From DATBLE01 sp963837265 (GTDB lineage Bacteria; Actinomycetota; Thermoleophilia; Gaiellales; Gaiellaceae): DNA of 64,000 nt. Shown one piece after another: positions 49,788 to 57,014 of this stretch. The position numbers and the translations under genes were made by a program. Each line of letters opens with the position of its first letter. Positions within the stretch are counted from its first letter, which is position 1. Under the pieces are notes generated by a model. The model ran no database searches, had not been told where the DNA came from, and saw only the letters and a list, made by a program, of their open reading frames with translations. Location of the stretch: contig CAWIMQ010000004.1 in NCBI GenBank assembly GCA_963837265.1, positions 186,001-250,000 of the forward strand, written 5' to 3'.

Positions 49788-50705
49788 TCAGAGGCTCCGC
49801 AGCGCGCGGGCGATCTCGTCGAACGCCTCGCGTGCCCGCAACGTGAGCGCGGGCATCCGTGCGAAGCCGTGGATCTGCCCGTCGTAGCGCGTCAGCGTCA
49901 CCGGGACGCCCGCCTCGGCGAGCCGCCGCGCATAGGCCTCGCCCTCGTCGAGCAGCGGGTCGTACTCGGCGGTCTGCACGAGCGCGGGCGCCAGCCCGCG
50001 CAGATCGGGGGCCTGGAGCGGCGAGGCTTCCGGCTGAGTGCCGTCCGCGTCGGCGAGATAGAGCCCCCAGTACCACGCCATCTTCTCCCGGGTGAGGTTC
50101 AGCCCCGCGCCGTGCAACCGGTACGAGTCCGTGTCCAGGTCACAGTCGGTGACGGGGTACACGAGCACCTGCAGCCGGACGGGCACCTCGGCGTCGCGCG
50201 CCCGCAGCGCCACGACCGCGGCCAGGTTGCCGCCGGCGCTGTCTCCGCCGACAGCGAGCCGGGCAGGGTCGGCGCCGAGGGCCGGCGCCTCCTCGGCGGC
50301 CCACCGCAGCGCCGCCCACGCATCCTCGAGGCCGGCCGGGAAGGGATGCTCCGGCGCCAGTCGGTAGTCGACCGCGGCGACGACGCACGGTGCCCCGGCG
50401 GCGATGTCCCGGCAGAGCGGATCGTGCGAGTCGAGGCTGCCGACCACCCAGCCGCCGCCGTGCAGCCAGAGCAGGAGCGGCAAGCCAGGATCGGCGCTCG
50501 GGCGATAGACGCGGACGCGCACGGGCCCTGCCGGCCCCCGCAGCTCCCGCTCCTCGACGGAGCCCAGACCGGCGGCCGGTCCGAAGATCTCCCCGGTCTC
50601 CTCCTCGATCCCGCGGCGCAAGTCGTCGAGGGGTACCTCCCATGCCGGCGGCGCCGCGGCGGCGGCGGCGACGTAGTCGGCGAGGCGGGGGTCGAGCGGG
50701 GCCAT
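49788..50705 (-). CDS. Alpha/beta hydrolase, hormone-sensitive-lipase (esterase) family
   Basis: This 305-residue enzyme has the oxyanion motif H-G-G-G-W near 81-85, the nucleophile elbow G-D-S-A-G-G near 154, catalytic Asp in Y-D-P-L-L-D near 244 and His in I-H-G-F near 276. It has no signal peptide, so it acts in the cytoplasm on small acyl or lactone esters. It is the last gene of the minus-strand operon that runs from 55550, and lies one base after the DapB-like gene. Confidence 0.9.
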   Translation of the reverse strand: MAPLDPRLADYVAAAAAAPPAWEVPLDDLRRGIEEETGEIFGPAAGLGSVEERELRGPAGPVRVRVYRPSADPGLPLLLWLHGGGWVVGSLDSHDPLCRDIAAGAPCVVAAVDYRLAPEHPFPAGLEDAWAALRWAAEEAPALGADPARLAVGGDSAGGNLAAVVALRARDAEVPVRLQVLVYPVTDCDLDTDSYRLHGAGLNLTREKMAWYWGLYLADADGTQPEASPLQAPDLRGLAPALVQTAEYDPLLDEGEAYARRLAEAGVPVTLTRYDGQIHGFARMPALTLRAREAFDEIARALRSL

Positions 50706-50706
50706 C

Positions 50707-51645
50707 TCAGTGCGGCACCGCGGGTGGAAGGTCCGCCACGGTGATCCACCCGGGGGCGGCCTCGGCGACGCGCCGCACCGAGTTGGCGACGACGGCGGCG
50801 GAGCCGATCTGCGGGTTGATCCCTGGTTGCACGGTCAGGCGCAGGGGCGTCTCACCCTCGACGCGGATCTCGTCCAGCGGCTCGAGGCCGAGGTCCGGGA
50901 GCGAGACGTGGCCGGTGAAGAGCGCCTCGAACCAGGGGCCTCCCCGGGCGACCGCCGTGTAGCGCTGCTCGAATCCGGCCGTCTCCCCCGCTCGCACCGT
51001 CAGGCTCGGCCCGGAGATGTCGCGGCCGGCGAGCAGCGGCTCCAGGGAGCGGTCGATCCTCTCGATCTCGACGTCCATGCGCGCCGCGACGACGCGCATC
51101 GACTGGGGGAAGCCGATGTGGCCGGTGATCGTCCCGTCCCGCGTGCCCCGGGCGAAGGCCTCGACGGGGTGCCCGACCCCGATCCGCCTGAGGACGGCCT
51201 CCCCGAAGCCCGAGAGGTCGACGACCCGCGTCACCCGCAACGAGCCCACCTCCCAGGCAGCCCCGCAAGCGGTGAGGACGAGCGCGTCGAAGGCGAATCC
51301 CGGGTTCAGCCCGGCGCCCAGCACGCTGACGCCGCGGCTTCGCGCCAGGGCGTCGATCCGGTCGGCGAGGAGCGGGTCGTTGGCCCACGGGTACGCAGCC
51401 TCCTCGGCCGTGGTGATCACGTTCGACCCGGACTCGACGGCGTCGCGGACGTCGTCGGCGATCGCCGCCAGGAACGAGGTCGTCGCGATCACCACCACGT
51501 CCGCCCCCGACCGCAGAGCCTCGTCGCGCCGGTCGCGCCCGAACGGCCCCCGCACGTCCACCGCGTCGCGCCGGCGCAGCAGCGCCGCGACGTTCGTCCC
51601 CGCCTGCCCGGCTCCGTAGACGCTCACCCGGAGAGGGCGCTTCAC
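50707..51645 (-). CDS. DapB-like dehydrogenase (diaminopentanoate-dehydrogenase type)
   Basis: This 312-residue protein has an N-terminal Rossmann domain (V-S-V-Y-G-A-G-Q-A-G-T-N, residues 7-18) and V-V-V-I-A-T-T-S near 50, with a C-terminal domain like those of dihydrodipicolinate reductase relatives such as 2,4-diaminopentanoate dehydrogenase. The DapB catalytic His-His pattern is not clearly present, so lysine synthesis is unlikely. The GTG start overlaps the preceding stop as GTGA. In this operon it may reduce or deaminate an amino-group intermediate; that is inference. Confidence 0.78.
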   Translation of the reverse strand: MKRPLRVSVYGAGQAGTNVAALLRRRDAVDVRGPFGRDRRDEALRSGADVVVIATTSFLAAIADDVRDAVESGSNVITTAEEAAYPWANDPLLADRIDALARSRGVSVLGAGLNPGFAFDALVLTACGAAWEVGSLRVTRVVDLSGFGEAVLRRIGVGHPVEAFARGTRDGTITGHIGFPQSMRVVAARMDVEIERIDRSLEPLLAGRDISGPSLTVRAGETAGFEQRYTAVARGGPWFEALFTGHVSLPDLGLEPLDEIRVEGETPLRLTVQPGINPQIGSAAVVANSVRRVAEAAPGWITVADLPPAVPH

Positions 51646-53087
51646 GACGACTCCCGCTCGGGGAAGAGCCGGCGGAGGACCCGGAGCCCCGTCTCGACGA
51701 GCTGTTCCTCGCAGCCGGGCGTGACCTGGGCCGGAAGGCCGTAGGTTCGATTCCCGTAGTCCGGCTCGTACCCGCCCTCGGAGAACGCAGCCGCGGTCGG
51801 CAGGTAGGAGACGGCGCCGTTCGTGTAGCCCGCGTACAGGGTCACATCCGCCGGGGAGCGCGAGCGGACGGCGAGCCCGATCTCGGCGAAGACCTCGCCC
51901 GGGCCGGTCACGATCGCCCCGTCCCCGACGCGAAGCGCCCCGACGGGCCCGTCCGCGGAGGTCGGCGCCGTTCCCTCGCGGATCGCCCGCTCCGTCCGCC
52001 GTGCCCAGCCGGAGTTGTAGCGGAGGGTGTTCAGCCGCCAGCCCGGCTCCCCGGCGGCACGGGCGGCCGCCGTCGCCGCCTCGAAGCGCTCCCTGAGGTC
52101 GGCGATCTCCTCGCGGGACGGAAGCGGCTGCAGGGCGAACGAGACGATCTCCTCGGCGGCGGCGAGCGCCGGCGCGCCGTCCCGGCCCGGTACGCGCCGG
52201 TAGATCGAGATCGGCGTCACGGATCCGCTGTCGGCGCGCTCCACCCGCCCGGGCCAGGCGCTCCGGTCGACGAGGGGAGCGAGGGCGGCCACGCCGAGCC
52301 GCCGGCCCAGCCGCTCGGCCTCGGCGCGATCCTCCCGAAAGGCGTAGAGGGGCAGGATGTTCCCGGCCGCGCCCTGGAGGAAGACGCACTCGCCGCCGGT
52401 CGCCGTGCGGACGAGATCGCGGAGCGGGCCGACGAAGTCGGGGTCGTAGGCGAGCACGTCCCAGCCGACGGTGACGGTGTGGCATCCGTAGCCGACGATC
52501 GTCGCGACGGTGCTCTCGTCCGGACGGCGAAGCTGGAGCGCAGGTACGTCCAGATCGACCGGCCCGTTCGGGTCCCACCCGAGGATGACGCGTCCGTCGG
52601 CGTTGCGCTCGCGCCGGTTGACCGCTCCGTCCGCATGGCCGACGCCCCAGACCGGACGGGCCGGCTCCAGCCGCGAGGCGGCGAGCCGAGCCGCCTCGAC
52701 GACGCCGTCGTGCAGCCGGTCGACGTAGGCGAGGCAGTCGTCGTCGAGGGCGTCCGCCATGTCGCCGCCGAGGTTGACGATCGACCGCCCGCCGGGAGGG
52801 GCGCAGTGGGTGTGGTTCCAGTTCAGGAGGACGGCCTCGCGGGCCGCGCCTGCCGCGGCCGCGACGCGGTCTCGCAGCACGTCGACCTCAGGGGCCTGGA
52901 TTCCGAGCGTGTCCACACCGGCGACGACGGCCCGGACGCCGTTCGACTCGAGCGCGACCGCCGTGACCTCGAGGGGGGCGCCGACGCCCCGTGCCCGCTC
53001 GTGCCTGCGGACGAACCCCACCATCGGCAGTCCCGGAGGCGGGTCGACCCCCACGGCCGCGGCGCCGGCGGAGAAGATCCCGGCCAT
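51642..53087 (-). CDS. Neutral/alkaline ceramidase-like hydrolase
   Basis: This 481-residue protein resembles the N-terminal domain of neutral ceramidases: an opening F-S-A-G-A-A-A-V-G-V-D-P-P-P, the zinc motif N-W-N-H-T-H near 93, C-H-T-V-T-V-G near 218 and L-Q-G-A-A-G-N near 254. It has no signal peptide, unlike secreted ceramidases, and lacks the C-terminal immunoglobulin-like domain, so an intracellular amidase on a different substrate is likely. The ATG at 53087 is two bases after the zinc-ribbon stop codon. It belongs to the minus-strand operon. Confidence 0.82.
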   Translation of the reverse strand: MAGIFSAGAAAVGVDPPPGLPMVGFVRRHERARGVGAPLEVTAVALESNGVRAVVAGVDTLGIQAPEVDVLRDRVAAAAGAAREAVLLNWNHTHCAPPGGRSIVNLGGDMADALDDDCLAYVDRLHDGVVEAARLAASRLEPARPVWGVGHADGAVNRRERNADGRVILGWDPNGPVDLDVPALQLRRPDESTVATIVGYGCHTVTVGWDVLAYDPDFVGPLRDLVRTATGGECVFLQGAAGNILPLYAFREDRAEAERLGRRLGVAALAPLVDRSAWPGRVERADSGSVTPISIYRRVPGRDGAPALAAAEEIVSFALQPLPSREEIADLRERFEAATAAARAAGEPGWRLNTLRYNSGWARRTERAIREGTAPTSADGPVGALRVGDGAIVTGPGEVFAEIGLAVRSRSPADVTLYAGYTNGAVSYLPTAAAFSEGGYEPDYGNRTYGLPAQVTPGCEEQLVETGLRVLRRLFPERESS

Positions 53088-53089
53088 GC

Positions 53090-53566
53090 CTAGCTCGAGC
53101 CCTCCGGCCGGCGCGAGTCGCCGCCGGAATCGAACCGGTGGCCGCAGTACCGGCAGACCGACGCGGCGGCGAGGACCCGCTCCGCGCACCCGGGACAGCG
53201 CTTGACCTCCTCGTGCGCCTTGAGGTTGAACAGGCGGCCGAGGGGCGACGGGCGTCGCCATCCGGCCTGGAGGTCCTCGACGCAGTGCCTGGTGTAGGCG
53301 ACGAGCTGCCGCGCGTTCTCCTGCCGCCGGGGAGCGAGCCGGGCCTCGATCCCGGAGACGAGCTCGGCCACCGCGCCGAGGACGTGCTGGTCACGCTCGA
53401 GGACTGCCTGCCGCGTCGCCTCCCAGGCCTCCGCCAGGCCCCGGTTGAGCGCCCCGCGCTCGACCGCGCGGCGCGCCCTGTCGAGCCGCTCCCTGCCCTG
53501 CACGCCGGTGGATCGTCGCAGGTCGGAAGCGGCCGTGCGAGCCTGGTTGGGCAAGGGCGCGGGCAC
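53090..53566 (-). CDS. Small zinc-ribbon protein
   Basis: This 158-residue protein is helical, Arg/Glu-rich at first (about 10-110), then has a C-terminal zinc ribbon, C-P-G-C near 124 and C-R-Y-C near 139 (two CxxC pairs 15 residues apart). It has no signal or membrane segment. Such ribbons bind Zn2+ and often serve as protein or nucleic-acid adaptors; I see no catalytic domain. The GTG at 53566 has a purine-rich GGGGAG only a few bases upstream, so the start is uncertain. Its place among metabolic genes is odd. Confidence 0.65.
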   Translation of the reverse strand: MPAPLPNQARTAASDLRRSTGVQGRERLDRARRAVERGALNRGLAEAWEATRQAVLERDQHVLGAVAELVSGIEARLAPRRQENARQLVAYTRHCVEDLQAGWRRPSPLGRLFNLKAHEEVKRCPGCAERVLAAASVCRYCGHRFDSGGDSRRPEGSS

Positions 53567-53575
53567 GCTCCCCGC

Positions 53576-54337
53576 TCAGTACATCAGCTGGCCGCCGCTG
53601 ACGTTCAGCGTCGCCCCGGTGATGTAGCGGGCCTGCTCCGAGGCCAGGAACACGACGGCGCCGGCCAGCTCGTCGGGCGTCGCCAGCCGGCCGATCGGCA
53701 CCATGGCCAGGAAGGTCTTCAGCTGCTCCTCGGTCTGGTTCGCGGTCATCATCGGAGTGTCGACGGCGCCCGGGGAGACGACGTTGACGGTGATTCCGTC
53801 CTGCGCATACGTCCGGGCGAGCCCTCGCGTCATCGAGGTGATGCCTCCCTTGCTCGCCGCGTAGACCACCGAGCCCCCGAACCCGCCGGTCCACCAGCCC
53901 TGCGAGCTGAAGTTGACGATCCGACCGCCGCGACCCTGCTCCCTGAACAGCGTCGCCGCCGCTCGGTTCAGGAAGAAGGTCGCCTTCAGGTTGACGTCGA
54001 TCTGCAGGTCCCAGTCCTCCTCGGTCACCTCGTCGACGGTGAAGCGACGGCGGAGGACGGCGGCGCAGTGGGCGAGCACGTCGAGACGGCCGAAGGCCTC
54101 GAGCCCGCGGCGCAGAAGCTGCTCGTGGCCTGCGGTCTCCCTCAGGTCGACACCGGCGGCGAGGTGCCGGTCCGGCCCGGGGAGCGTCGAGACCACGGCG
54201 TCGACGGCGTCCTGCTCGAGGTCGACGGCGAGCACGCGCGCGCCCTCCTCGGCGAACATGCGCGCCGTCGCGCTGCCGATGCCGCCGGCGGCGCCCGTGA
54301 CGACGACGCCCCGGTCCTCGATCCCGAGCCAGGTCAT
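53576..54337 (-). CDS. SDR-family oxidoreductase
   Basis: This 253-residue SDR has G-A-A-G-G-I-G near 15, an A-H-C-A-A segment near 88 in place of N-A-G, catalytic Ser in F-S-S-Q-G near 143 and Y-A-A-S-K near 158. The loop A-V-D-L-E-Q favours NAD+. It lies 61 bases after the broken dehydratase and is the second gene of the operon. It resembles gluconate 5-dehydrogenase and sorbitol-dehydrogenase-type SDRs, so it may oxidise a sugar acid made upstream. Confidence 0.88.
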   Translation of the reverse strand: MTWLGIEDRGVVVTGAAGGIGSATARMFAEEGARVLAVDLEQDAVDAVVSTLPGPDRHLAAGVDLRETAGHEQLLRRGLEAFGRLDVLAHCAAVLRRRFTVDEVTEEDWDLQIDVNLKATFFLNRAAATLFREQGRGGRIVNFSSQGWWTGGFGGSVVYAASKGGITSMTRGLARTYAQDGITVNVVSPGAVDTPMMTANQTEEQLKTFLAMVPIGRLATPDELAGAVVFLASEQARYITGATLNVSGGQLMY

Positions 54338-54398
54338 GCTCGCGACGCCGCCGGGCCCGGTGCCTCCGTTCGCTGGTCGCCGCCGGCGAGCAGGCAGC

Positions 54399-55550
54399 TC
54401 ATGCCGGCCTGACCCGGTGGTAGTCGATGTAGTCCTGGTCGAGCTCCCAGCCGAGGCCCGGGGCGTCGGGAAGCTCGATCTGCCCGTCCCGGAGGGGCGG
54501 CCGGTTGACGACGAGGTTCCACCAGATCGGGTCGCGGTCGGGGTGGAAGCACTCGACGAACCTCCCGTGCGGGATCGAGGCGAGCAGGTGGCTCGCCACC
54601 TGCGGCTCCTCGTGGTGACCCATCTCGATGTCCAGGGCGAAGGCCGCCGCCGCCACCCGCCGCCACTCGGTCGGCCCGCCGCTCCACGACGCGTCGAAGT
54701 TGCAGACGTCGATCGCGCCGGCGAGCATCAGGTCGAGGCACCCGGTGGCGCTGAGCTCGCTCTGCCCCGCGCACACCCGGCAGCCGGCTCCGAGGCGGAC
54801 GTCGCGCATCGCCCGCCGGTCGTTGTGCCATCAGCAGGGCTCCTCGAACCAGAGCAGATCGTTGTCGGCGACGAGGCGGGCGAACCGGATCGCATCCTGC
54901 GGCTTCCAGCCCTGGTTCGCGTCCGCCGCGAGGACGAAGTCGGGCCCGGCGGCCTGTCGGGCGGCGCGGAAGCGCTCCGCGTCCTCCTCCGGCGACAGCC
55001 CGCCGACCTTGAACTTCATCCCCGCCAGCCCCATCTCCTTCAGCTCCGCGACCTCCGCGGCGATGTCCGCGTCCGGGCCGTAGTAGCCGCCGATCGCGAT
55101 CATCGGCAGGCGGTTGCGGTACCCGCCCCAGAGCCGCCAGAGCGGCTGGCCCAACGCCTTCCCGACCACGTCCCAGAGAGCGGTGTCGACCCCGGCGCAC
55201 GCGACGAGGCCGAACCGGCGGTCGCGCAGGATGTCGAACGTCGCGGGACGGGCAAGCTGCCAGCGGCGCTCGATCGCGAACGCGTCCTCCCCGACCAGGG
55301 ACGGGGCGATCTCGTCCTGGACGATCCGGTCGATCTCGGCCAGCCCGGCGTCCTCGTCCCCGGCGTAGGCCTCGCCGACGAGCCCGTCCTCCGTCAGCAC
55401 GCGGGTGATCAGCGTCGAGCGGTGCGTCATCTTGTACGCGCTGCCCTTGTACGTGCGGCCGAGCGGGACACGGATCGGGATCGTCTCGATCGCCCGGATC
55501 GGTAGCCGAGTCCGCACGACGGGCACGGGTAGCTCACGCGCGAGGGTCAC
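54399..55550 (-). pseudogene. Enolase-superfamily dehydratase with an in-frame TGA
   Basis: The reading frame from the GTG at 55550 is intact for 239 codons to the F-E-E-P-C motif, then meets a TGA at 54833-54831, and continues in the same frame with W-H-N-D-R-R-A-M to a stop at 54399. The joined protein (about 383 residues) has the mandelate-racemase fold: K-F-K-V-G near 178 with the catalytic Lys, A-D-A-N-Q-G-W near 210, E-E-P near 236, C-A-G-Q-S-E-L near 261 and M-G-H-H-E-E-P near 312. Everything else is conserved, so this is a recent nonsense change (CGA to TGA would suffice), a sequence error, or recoding. It leads the operon down to 49788. Confidence 0.78.
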
Positions 55551-55568
55551 TGTCTTCGGTTCGTGGAG

Positions 55569-55590
55569 GTGCTGGTAACGGTTCCAGCAC
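55569..55590. promoter_or_regulatory. LacI-type operator, long perfect arms
   Basis: Arms GTGCTGG and CCAGCAC (seven bases each) flank TAACGGTT, giving the operator core CTGGTAACGGTTCCAG at 55572-55587. It is the most extended palindrome of the set. It lies after the -10 box of the minus-strand dehydratase operon. Confidence 0.82.
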
Positions 55591-55598
55591 TTGGGGGC

Positions 55599-55628
55599 AG
55601 CTTAGACCGAAACGCCGCCTCGCGTCAA
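55599..55628 (-). promoter_or_regulatory. Promoter of the 55550-49788 operon
   Basis: On the minus strand TTGACG (55628-55623) and TAAGCT (55604-55599) are 18 bases apart. The operator starts eight bases after the -10 box. Confidence 0.65.
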
Positions 55629-55680
55629 CGCCGAGCGCGCCTCCAGATCGAGTCAGGACCGCATCGGGCCCGGGGCGGGC

Positions 55681-56175
55681 TCAGACGGTCCAGGCGGTGT
55701 CGGTGCCTGGAAACGGGAACTGGCCGCCGCCGGCGTCCCTCCTCGGGATCATGAACGTGCGGCGGAACTCGCAGACGACCTCCCGGCGCTGGTTGATGCC
55801 GCGGCAGCGAACCGAGACGATCCCGACGTCCGGGTTCGACCGGGACTCGCGCTTCTCGACCACCTCGCTCTCCGCCCAGACGGTGTCACCGGCGAAGACC
55901 GGATTCGGGAGCGTGATGTCCGTCCAGCCGAGGTTGACCCCGCCCGCCTCGGTGAGGTCCGGCACGGTGAGCCCGACGACGAGGGCGAGCGTGAACGTGC
56001 TGTTGACGAGCGGCCGCCCGAAGCGCGTCGTCTCCGCGAAGGCGGCATTGAAGTGGATCTGGTTCGTGTTCATCGTCAGGCAGGTGAACCAGACGTTGTC
56101 GGCCTCGGTCACCGTCCGGCCGAGCCGGCTGCGGTAGACGTCACCGACTCCGAGATCCTCGTAGAACCGGGCCAT
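55681..56175 (-). CDS. MaoC-family enoyl-CoA hydratase
   Basis: This 164-residue single hot-dog protein is of the R-specific hydratase type. It has T-V-T-E-A-D-N near 21, the N-Q-I-H-F-N segment near 38 that holds a catalytic Asp/His pair in relatives, F-G-R-P-L-V-N near 52 and F-A-G-D-T-V near 94. Members hydrate enoyl-CoA, mesaconyl-CoA or itaconyl-CoA. The ATG at 56175 overlaps the CitE-type stop as ATGA. Together with the lyase and the divergent CoA-transferase it forms a three-step set (see findings). Confidence 0.85.
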   Translation of the reverse strand: MARFYEDLGVGDVYRSRLGRTVTEADNVWFTCLTMNTNQIHFNAAFAETTRFGRPLVNSTFTLALVVGLTVPDLTEAGGVNLGWTDITLPNPVFAGDTVWAESEVVEKRESRSNPDVGIVSVRCRGINQRREVVCEFRRTFMIPRRDAGGGQFPFPGTDTAWTV

Positions 56176-56993
56176 CACTCCCTCCCTTCCGTGCTGCGCA
56201 GGATTACCTGCGCCCGCTTGACGACGGGCAGGTCGACCATCTCGCCCTCGACCGAGACGACCCCGCGACCGCCGGCAACGCCCTCCTCGTAGGCGGCGAG
56301 CACGCGGCGGGCCCACTCGACGTCCTCTTCGCGCGGGGCGAAGGCGCGGTTGACGACCGTCACCTGTGCCGGATGGATGCACCCCTTGCCGCCGAAGCCG
56401 AGCGAGCGGGCGAGGCCGGCCTCCCGCTCGAGCCCTTCCAGGTCGCGGACGTGCGGGTGCACTCCGTCGAAGGGCGCGGCGATTCGGGCCGCGGCCGAGT
56501 CGAGCACGAGGCGTGACCGCGCATGGAGGAGCTCGAGGCCGTCGGGCCGCGGCTCGAGCCCGAGCTCGGCTCCGAGGTCGATCGCACCGAGGAACAGCGC
56601 GCCGACGCGGGGGTCTCGGGCGAGCTCGAACGAGGCACGCAGGCCGCGGGCCGTCTCGACGATCGCGACCACGGGCGGACCGTCGACCGGGAGCCGGGCG
56701 AGCGTCTGCGGCTCGGCTTTCGGGAGGACGACGGCGTCGAGCTCGAGCCGCCCGACCGCCTCGAGGTCTGAGCCCGACCCCGGGTTGATCCGCACCATGC
56801 GCGCGACCGCGCCCGCCTCCCCGCTCAGCACGCGGATGACCACGGCACGAGCGGCGTCCTTGGCGCCGGCCGCGACGCCGTCCTCGAGATCGGCGACCAA
56901 CGCGTCGGTGTCGGAGGCGAGGGCCTTCACGAGCTTTCCCTCGTCGTCTCCGGGGGCGAAGAGCAGCGATCGAATCGTTTCCAGCCGCGTCAC
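56175..56993 (-). CDS. CitE-type citramalyl/malyl-CoA lyase family protein
   Basis: This 272-residue TIM-barrel (HpcH/HpaI/CitE family) opens with R-S-L-L-F-A-P-G-D near 8, and has a Glu/Asp Mg2+ site in V-A-I-V-E-T-A-R-G near 107 and F-L-G-A-I-D-L near 135, with the closing K-G-C-I-H-P-A-Q near 211. Length and motifs match the stand-alone CitE-like beta-hydroxyacyl-CoA lyases rather than citrate lyase beta subunits. The GTG at 56993 is six bases after TATAAC, so it is probably leaderless. The operator overlaps its first codons. Confidence 0.88.
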   Translation of the reverse strand: MTRLETIRSLLFAPGDDEGKLVKALASDTDALVADLEDGVAAGAKDAARAVVIRVLSGEAGAVARMVRINPGSGSDLEAVGRLELDAVVLPKAEPQTLARLPVDGPPVVAIVETARGLRASFELARDPRVGALFLGAIDLGAELGLEPRPDGLELLHARSRLVLDSAAARIAAPFDGVHPHVRDLEGLEREAGLARSLGFGGKGCIHPAQVTVVNRAFAPREEDVEWARRVLAAYEEGVAGGRGVVSVEGEMVDLPVVKRAQVILRSTEGRE

Positions 56994-57006
56994 GGACGTG
57001 TTATAC
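56969..57006. promoter_or_regulatory. Shared operator and overlapping divergent -10 boxes
   Basis: ATCGAATCGTTTCCAG (56969-56984) matches the right half of the window operator and lies inside the first codons of the lyase gene. GTTATAC at 57000-57006 reads as TATAAC towards the lyase (six bases before its GTG) and as TTATAC towards the CoA-transferase (eight bases before its ATG). Confidence 0.65.
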
Positions 57007-57014
57007 GTCAGCCC

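Noticed and set aside
50707..51645. Dihydrodipicolinate reductase (dapB) for lysine
   Set aside because: The C-terminal catalytic motif is not clear and the operon is catabolic.
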